Assembly (NCBI GenBank): GCA_016708785.1
Contig: JADJFC010000013.1
Location: forward strand, 1 to 44,448
From: Bacteroidota bacterium
Lineage (GTDB): Bacteria > Bacteroidota > Bacteroidia > AKYH767-A > 2013-40CM-41-45
DNA length: 44,448 nucleotides
Direction: 5' to 3'
Shown here: positions 38,671-44,448 of the stretch, piece by piece
Numbering within the stretch: the stretch's first letter is position 1
Layout: each line of letters starts with the position of its first letter
Position numbers and translations under genes: made by a program
The notes under the pieces: generated by a model
Told to the model about the DNA's origin: nothing
The model's database searches: none
Seen by the model: only the letters and a program-made list of their open reading frames with translations

Positions 38671-40634
38671 ATGAAACCGGAAAGTCGAATGAAATTATTG
38701 TTTTTTATGATGGCTTTCATATTTGAATTGACTGTATCAATTGCTCAACCTAGCACTTTTCTTAAAACGTATAATGCAGGGGACATGGGGTATAGTGTCA
38801 GAGAAGCAAATGGAGTTTCTTATGTTGTTGCGGGCGGCACGGACTTCTACTACAATTTTCATTGGTTTACAATGTCGCCCATTGCTTCAACGAATGTTCA
38901 TTTGTTAAAAACAACTACTGATGGTACATTGATATGGGAAAAAACTTTTAATTATCCCGGCAAACGAACTCTTGCTACATGGCATGAGCACACGAGTGAT
39001 GATGGATTTATTATTACAGGACGCGCGAATGAGGATCTTGTCTGGCCTCCTGATAGCAATGACATCATACTAATAAAGACCGATAACGATGGCATTATTC
39101 AATGGTCAAAATTTTATGATACAGGAAAAGATGAACTTGGATATTGTGTTCGTCAAACAAGTGATGGCGGATATGTTGTTAGCGGCTTCCACGACTCAGC
39201 TCCTCTTAGTCTAGCCGGAACTACTTATGCAATTCTCATTAAAACAGATCTCAATGGGAATGTTCAATGGGAGAAAAATACGAGCTTGCTGTTCGTGATC
39301 TGGATACCGGTGAATCGTTTCCCATGGTTGTTAAACAAACAGCAGATGGCGGTTTTATTTTGACAGGAACAACGATTGGATCTCATGCCGCAGACGCTTA
39401 TGTAATCAGAACAGATCCATCAGGAAATGTAATTTGGGCCAAATCATATGAGCACGATGCAAGTGAATTCAGGTTTTCACTTGGGCTGGATATCATTGAA
39501 AGTTCTATCGGCGACTTTATCATTGCAGGTTCAATGGACAAAGATCAATCGCTCACGCAATACAACTATCCATACATTCTTAAACTTAATAGCAACGGAA
39601 ATATTCTTAATGCAAAATTTTATGATTCAGCACCGGCACAACCATTTCAAAGTGGATTCTCATCTGTTGAAGAAACGCCTGATGGCGGATTCTTTTTTAC
39701 AGGAATGGGTGGCTATAGTAACTTTGGTATGCTTGCACAATTATTAAAAACAGATTCTGATTTTAACATGCAATGGTCGAGAGCGTATTCAAATGATGGT
39801 GGCGCAACAATAGGCTCCCGTTCCGGACGACTCACAAGTGATGGATGTTATGTTTACACAGGTAAAAAAGTAAATACAGGAACAGTACTGATGAAGACTG
39901 ATAATTTAGGTTTAGTACCTTGCAAAAATCCCGGAACACTACTTGAACTTTTACCTTCAGTTTTAGAAGTAGATCGGTTCCCTTTGACATTAACGGGGAT
40001 CAACTCAAATAATGTCGTTTTTAATACTCAGGTATTTCTCGCAGATACAACGACATTATGTCCGGTCACGATCGCAATTTTACCGGTCGAATTACTTTCA
40101 TTTGCCGCAAAAGAAATTAGTGGGAATTTAATACAACTTGACTGGAAAACGGCATCAGAAACCAATAATGATTATTTTATAGTAGAAAAAAGCACTGACG
40201 GAATGAATTTTACACCAATTGGATTGGTGAAAGGCTCCGGGAATTCAACCATCAATCATAATTATTCATTTCTTGATAAAAAAAACGAGGGCATACAACT
40301 TTACTATTACAGACTTCAACAAGTCGACTATGATGGTACAAGAAACTTTTCTCCAACCATTTCTTTTCATGATCATTCCGCAGGATTTAGATTGATCTCG
40401 CTGGTCGCTGACTACCCATCTCAAAGTATCAATATCCATTTCGATACAAACACTTCAAAAAATATTACATTTACACTTACAGACATTACAGGTAGAGCCT
40501 GTTATCAAAACTCATCTGATTCACAAAAAGGTCTACAAAAAATAAATTTAGACGTCAATGATCTTTCAAAAGGGATTTATATTTTGTCAATCTTTGACGG
40601 ACAACAATTACTTTCAAATAAAATATTATATTGA
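38671..40634 (+). CDS. T9SS-exported propeller protein (one frameshift)
   Basis: About 654 residues. The signal peptide is MKLLFFMMAFIFELTVSIAQ; the start may be 38671 or the in-frame ATG at 38689. Propeller-like units follow (TSDGGYVVSGFHDSAPLSLA, TADGGFILTGTTIGSHAADA). The frame shifts near 39274, where one A more in GGGAGAAAAATAC would give VQWEKKYELAVRDL. A fibronectin-like segment (IQLDWKTASETNNDYFIVEK) precedes a C-terminal sorting domain (VADYPSQSINIHFDTNTSKN ... GIYILSIFDGQQLLSNKIL). The pre-sorting segment resembles that of the two large paralogues at 23567-30078. It probably shares a transcript with the gene 57 bases downstream. Confidence 0.75.
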
Positions 40635-40690
40635 TTAACTCGAATTCAGTTCAAAAATAATATTAATTCGCCTCATTCAAATCTCCTGCT

Positions 40691-42925
40691 ATGAAAAAAA
40701 ATCTACTCTTATTAACCTTTTTGCTGTTCAGCTTTTGCAGCTACAGCCAGATCGTTTCCATTGTTCCAAATTCATCTGCCAAAGGTGTGACGCTGCCCAC
40801 AGTGATCACAATGGCAACCAATACATTTTATAGCTCCAGTCCGCCACAGGGGTTAAATGATATTTATCTTCAACAAGGAGCTACCATTATCTATGTAAAC
40901 TCTTTTGATCCTGCGATCAACGTGTATCCGGGAGGCGCATGGCCATCATTTTATTCCGATTCCATGCATGTCGATTTCACAATTCCCGCTAATGCTTTGC
41001 CGGGGTTTTACGATCTTCACGTAATAACATGGTCAGCATTCGGCTCACCTTGGCAAACACCTTTTGACAATGTCTTAACCAGTGGCTTTCTTGTAACCGG
41101 TGGGGCAGGAACTATTGAAGGTGATGTTTACTTTGATTATAATCAAAATGGAATTCAGGACGGATCCGATTTCCCTATGGCAAATCAACGGATTCTCCTT
41201 GCACCAATTAATTATACTGCTTATACAAATGGTTCAGGACATTACGCTGCATATTTGGACACAGGAACTTTTGTTGTTAGTCCTATTCTCAACCCTACGT
41301 ATTCAATAACCAGTCCTGCTGCTTCTTATTCAGTTACTCTTCCGCCATCGTCAACAGGCAATGATTTTGGCTTATACACTTCTGCTATTAATACCGATCA
41401 GCTTCTTTCAGTTTGGCATCACCCAATGAGATGTTACCCATCGTATGGTTACACTTTAATTGACCAAACGAACAATGGAAATATTCCTGTGAGTGGAAGT
41501 ATTACAATGGTCCATTCTTCCAATATGCCATTTGTTAGTTCTATACCGATGCCTGATGTTATTTCAGGAGATACCTTGGTGTGGTATTATTCAAATCTAC
41601 AACCCGGAGCAACTCTTCGTATTGGTGGAACACCATATATTGCTTTTCAGGATCCTCCTGCAGGACAAACCATCTGGTATGCTGTTTATGATTCTGTATT
41701 TGATCCGGGCAATAATTTACTTGGAGTTCTTGGAGACTATTTTTCTTTTGAAGTAACGTGCTCCTGTGATCCAAATGAAAAAATTGTAACTCCTCAGGGT
41801 AGTACTTCACAACATTATGTTCCATTGAACAGTCAACTAAACTTCACAGTCAATTTCCAGAATACCGGAAACGATACAGCTTTCACAGTTATCATTCGCG
41901 ATACACTTGATACTGATCTTGACTTAAGTACTTTTGAAGTTACAGGAAGCAGTAATCCGATGAGTACGCAAATGGATGTGAATGGTGCTTTGCAATTTAC
42001 ATTCGACAATATTCTCTTGCCAGATAGTAATGTTGATGAACCCGGTAGTCATGGTTTTGTGAATTACCGTATCTCACCTAAAGCCGGACTTCCTGATCCA
42101 ACTCAGATCACTAATACTGCTCACATCTTCTTTGATGCAAATTCGGCTGTTGTGACAAACACTTCACTTTCGACGCTCACAAATCTGGTTTATCCTTCTG
42201 CTTCATTCAATGTTGCTGATCCAACAATTTGTCAGAGTAATTGTATCACCTTCTCTGATCAGTCTATATCAGCAACAAGCTATGCATGGACATTCCAGGG
42301 AGGAAGTCCGGCTTCAAGCACAAGCGCAAATCCCGGTGTGATCTGTTACAATACTTCCGGTCAGTTCGACGTACAACTTATTGTAGTGAATGCATTGGGA
42401 TCAGATACTTTAACACAACCACAATACATTGATGTTAGTCCTTCTCCTACCGGTCTCAATGTTATACAGGCAGGAGATACACTTTGGGCAAATGCTGGGT
42501 ATGCAGCTTATCAATGGTTCTATGAAAACGATACGATACAAGGAGCAACCGGACAATATTATGTTGCGATTTTCAGTGGCGACTATGGTTTGGTTGTTGC
42601 AAATGCCGGCGGTTGTACAGCAGGATTAAATATTCCGAATGTGATCTCTGCCATAAGCGAATTGATCGACAGCAGAGGAACAACTTTGTATCCGAATCCA
42701 ACTACAGGTGATTTTGAACTTTCTTTCTCTGCATTTGCGAAATCAAATGCAACGATAGAGATCATTAATTCAATTGGACAAATCATGTCGAGTAAAATTG
42801 TACAGATCTATTCCGGCGTCAACAGAATTTCTTTTGACGAAAGTGAATTGTCTGAAGGAATTTATACCATCCGAATCTCTATTGAAAACCAAACGATCAC
42901 CAGACAATTATTGAAAGTAAAGTAA
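40691..42925 (+). CDS. T9SS-exported SdrD-B/PKD multidomain protein
   Basis: An intact 744-residue protein. Signal peptide MKKNLLLLTFLLFSFCSYSQ. Residues 20-135 are Ig-like (GFYDLHVITWSAFGSPWQTP). Residues 138-230 resemble an SdrD-B collagen-binding module (GTIEGDVYFDYNQNGIQDGS). Residues 370-500 hold a DUF11/DUF7619-like region (CSCDPNEKIVTPQGSTSQHY, LNFTVNFQNTGNDTAFTVII). A PKD domain (CITFSDQSISATSYAWTFQG) and an Ig-like segment follow, then a type A sorting domain (TLYPNPTTGDFELSFSAFAK ... GIYTIRISIENQTITRQLLK). The PKD-Ig-sorting end is closely similar to that of the 19470 gene. A strong terminator follows. The likely role is adhesion or surface structure. Confidence 0.8.
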   Translation: MKKNLLLLTFLLFSFCSYSQIVSIVPNSSAKGVTLPTVITMATNTFYSSSPPQGLNDIYLQQGATIIYVNSFDPAINVYPGGAWPSFYSDSMHVDFTIPANALPGFYDLHVITWSAFGSPWQTPFDNVLTSGFLVTGGAGTIEGDVYFDYNQNGIQDGSDFPMANQRILLAPINYTAYTNGSGHYAAYLDTGTFVVSPILNPTYSITSPAASYSVTLPPSSTGNDFGLYTSAINTDQLLSVWHHPMRCYPSYGYTLIDQTNNGNIPVSGSITMVHSSNMPFVSSIPMPDVISGDTLVWYYSNLQPGATLRIGGTPYIAFQDPPAGQTIWYAVYDSVFDPGNNLLGVLGDYFSFEVTCSCDPNEKIVTPQGSTSQHYVPLNSQLNFTVNFQNTGNDTAFTVIIRDTLDTDLDLSTFEVTGSSNPMSTQMDVNGALQFTFDNILLPDSNVDEPGSHGFVNYRISPKAGLPDPTQITNTAHIFFDANSAVVTNTSLSTLTNLVYPSASFNVADPTICQSNCITFSDQSISATSYAWTFQGGSPASSTSANPGVICYNTSGQFDVQLIVVNALGSDTLTQPQYIDVSPSPTGLNVIQAGDTLWANAGYAAYQWFYENDTIQGATGQYYVAIFSGDYGLVVANAGGCTAGLNIPNVISAISELIDSRGTTLYPNPTTGDFELSFSAFAKSNATIEIINSIGQIMSSKIVQIYSGVNRISFDESELSEGIYTIRISIENQTITRQLLKVK

Positions 42926-42943
42926 CATCTTCATTTTTCTATA

Positions 42944-42981
42944 TTAAAAAAACGCCTCTTCACTCTGAGGCGTTTTTTTTA
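42944..42981 (+). terminator. Rho-independent terminator of the 40691 gene
   Basis: AAACGCCTC and GAGGCGTTT form a perfect stem around TTCACTCT, followed by a run of T. It lies about 20 bases after the stop codon. Confidence 0.85.
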
Positions 42982-43144
42982 TTCCAGAACTCTAGAAATC
43001 GCTCAATATCATTTATCGGTAGACGTCACACCCAAACTCCGCACTCAAACTGAATTTTCGTATCTTGTGCCTAAATCACTGATAATTTTCGATCTCCTTT
43101 TAATTTGCGCGATTTCGGACCTATTTTCAGTTTAAAACCCCAAA

Positions 43145-44239
43145 ATGCAATTCACTTCATTGAACATTATTGACCCAATTCTTAAATCTTTAAAGGAAGA
43201 AGGGTATGTAACACCAACACCTATTCAGCAACAAGCCATTCCAATCGTACTAAACGGCACAGATTTGCTTGGATGCGCACAGACAGGAACCGGCAAAACA
43301 GCTGCTTTTGCGATTCCAATTCTTCAACTTTTAACAGCTCACAAGCCTACTGACCATAAAAAAAAAATCAGAAGTCTGATCGTTACTCCGACTCGTGAGC
43401 TTGCTATACAGATCGGCGAGAGTTTTAAAACATACGGAAAGCATCTTAAGCTTCATTCAACAGTAATTTTTGGCGGCGTGAATCAAAGTTCGCAAGTTGC
43501 AGCATTGAACAGACATGCCACCGGAAATTGTAAAATTATCGCATACAATTTTGCACAAGCCGGTGAAAGTTGAAGTGACTCCCGTTTCATCGACAGCAGA
43601 CACAATTCAACAATACATTTATTTTGTAGACAAAGGCAACAAAACAAAATTGCTTTTGGATATTCTGAAAGATCCTAAAATTAAAACTGCACTCGTTTTT
43701 ACAAGAACAAAGCATGGCGCAGATAAAGTTGTGAAATCATTGATCGCAAGTCATATCAAAGCTGAAGCGATTCACGGCAACAAAGCACAGAATGCAAGAC
43801 AACGCGCACTGACCAATTTCAAAGCACAGACAACACGCGTTCTTGTTGCAACGGATATAGCAGCAAGAGGAATTGATGTTGACGATCTTCAATTTGTGGT
43901 TAACTTCGAATTACCTAATATTCCTGAATCATACGTTCACCGAATCGGAAGAACAGGAAGAGCCGGTGCAGCAGGCACAGCCTTTTCATTCTGCGATGCT
44001 GAAGAGAAAGCTTATTTGAAAGACATTGAAAAATTGATCGGCAAAAAATTCCGGTGATCGAAAACAAACTTTATCCGTTGATCGATCACAATCCTGTCAA
44101 AGTTGAGAAACAACAGCACCAACGACGTCCACACGCTGCAGCAAAAAAATCTTCAACCGCCAGCAAAGAATCAACTTCATCAAAAGCGAAACCGAAATCG
44201 TGGGGGAAGCCGAGGACGCAGAGTCGGGATAGAGGATAG
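43145..44239 (+). pseudogene. rhlE: RhlE-type DEAD-box RNA helicase lacking motifs II and III
   Basis: The N-terminal half keeps the Q motif (TPTPIQQQAIP), Walker A (AQTGTGKTAA) and motif Ia (TPTRELAIQI), up to GGVNQSSQVAALN. The text then jumps to MPPEIVKLSHTILHKPVKVE, which in this family directly follows motif III. About 70 residues (roughly 210 bases), including the TPGR, DEAD and SAT motifs, are missing between 43505 and 43515, and the downstream part is in another frame. Motifs IV to VI are intact (ALVFTRTKHGADK, ATDIAARGIDV, HRIGRTGRAG). One A is short at 44043-44048: with it GKKIPVIENKLY runs into the basic tail (KSSTASKESTSSKAKPKSWG) typical of RhlE. As written it could neither hydrolyse ATP nor unwind RNA. 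Confidence 0.8.
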
Positions 44240-44303
44240 AAAAAATTAAACAAGGAGAACCAAAGAAAATCTGCGGTTTTTTCTGCGTTTAATTTTCCGA
44301 ATT

Positions 44304-44448
44304 ATTAGTATTTAACTAAGCCTTCAATCTCCCCGCCTACCATTTTCATAGCAAGTGCATTCGGTACTTCAGGTAGTCCAGGCATGCGCATTATTTCTCC
44401 AATGATGGCAACTACGAATCCTGCGCCGGCATTGATGACTACATCTTA
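44304..44448 (-). CDS. fhs: Formate-tetrahydrofolate ligase, C-terminal part (cut by window edge)
   Basis: The last 48 codons on the minus strand read DVVINAGAGFVVAIIGEIMR, MPGLPEVPNALAMKMVGGEI and EGLVKY. The AGAGFxVxxxGxIMxMPGLPxxP block is the strongly conserved C-terminal signature of formate-tetrahydrofolate ligase, which makes 10-formyl-THF from formate, THF and ATP in one-carbon metabolism. The rest lies beyond the window. It converges with the helicase gene; TCTGCGGTTTT in the gap at 44268 resembles the outer arm of the hairpin at 26817. Confidence 0.8.

Overview
The window looks like chromosomal DNA from an AT-rich member of the Bacteroidota. At least eight genes encode large exported proteins ending in the type IX secretion (T9SS) type A sorting domain, recognised by the Y/F-PNP motif and a final 'GIYF/GLYL...K' strand. 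Other genes fit the same phylum: a sigma factor paired with an anti-sigma/beta-barrel protein, a DUF4421-like outer-membrane protein, a metallo-beta-lactamase/rhodanese fusion and a RhlE-type helicase.

Layout. Positions 1-6.1 kb are a mosaic of small broken genes: a WYL-domain regulator between two weakly uracil-glycosylase-like remnants, a secreted unknown protein, a PD-(D/E)xK nuclease-like protein with a decayed second copy of its 3' end, and an unknown operon with a coiled-coil membrane protein. From 6.1 to 18.1 kb, on the minus strand, lie four large T9SS cargo genes: a LamG protein, a GloVer-repeat protein with 13 units of 153 bp, a beta-propeller-like protein, and a BNR-propeller/Ig/lipase chimera. 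A tRNA-Cys with an internal 34-bp tandem duplication and an XRE regulator follow at 18.3-18.9 kb. From 19.5 to 31.9 kb come a T9SS propeller/PKD protein, a DUF3089 lipoprotein, a DUF1905/YdeI protein, two intact tandem paralogues of about 1,030 residues, and a CstB-like sulfur enzyme. From 32 to 44.4 kb come the DUF4421-like protein, a 937-residue SBBP propeller, the sigma/anti-sigma/barrel operon, two more T9SS cargo proteins, a helicase lacking its DEAD box, and the 3' end of fhs.

Sequence quality must be kept in mind. Nearly all broken genes can be repaired by one- or two-base changes, several of them in homopolymers, and breaks are much denser before 18 kb than after. The exact 153-bp period of the GloVer array shows directly that the breaks there are 1-3 bp losses. 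I therefore describe whole genes across breaks and say where they are.

The observations most worth a second look are: four long intergenic hairpins (33-39-bp stems, each with exactly one mismatch) in two sequence families; an (AT)6 tract inside the transenvelope anti-sigma/beta-barrel gene, where loss of one AT unit would restore the full reading frame; the tRNA-Cys duplication; the secreted lipase chimera; and the helicase deletion. No CRISPR array, transposase, integrase or rRNA was recognised, and no T9SS machinery gene is present, only cargo.
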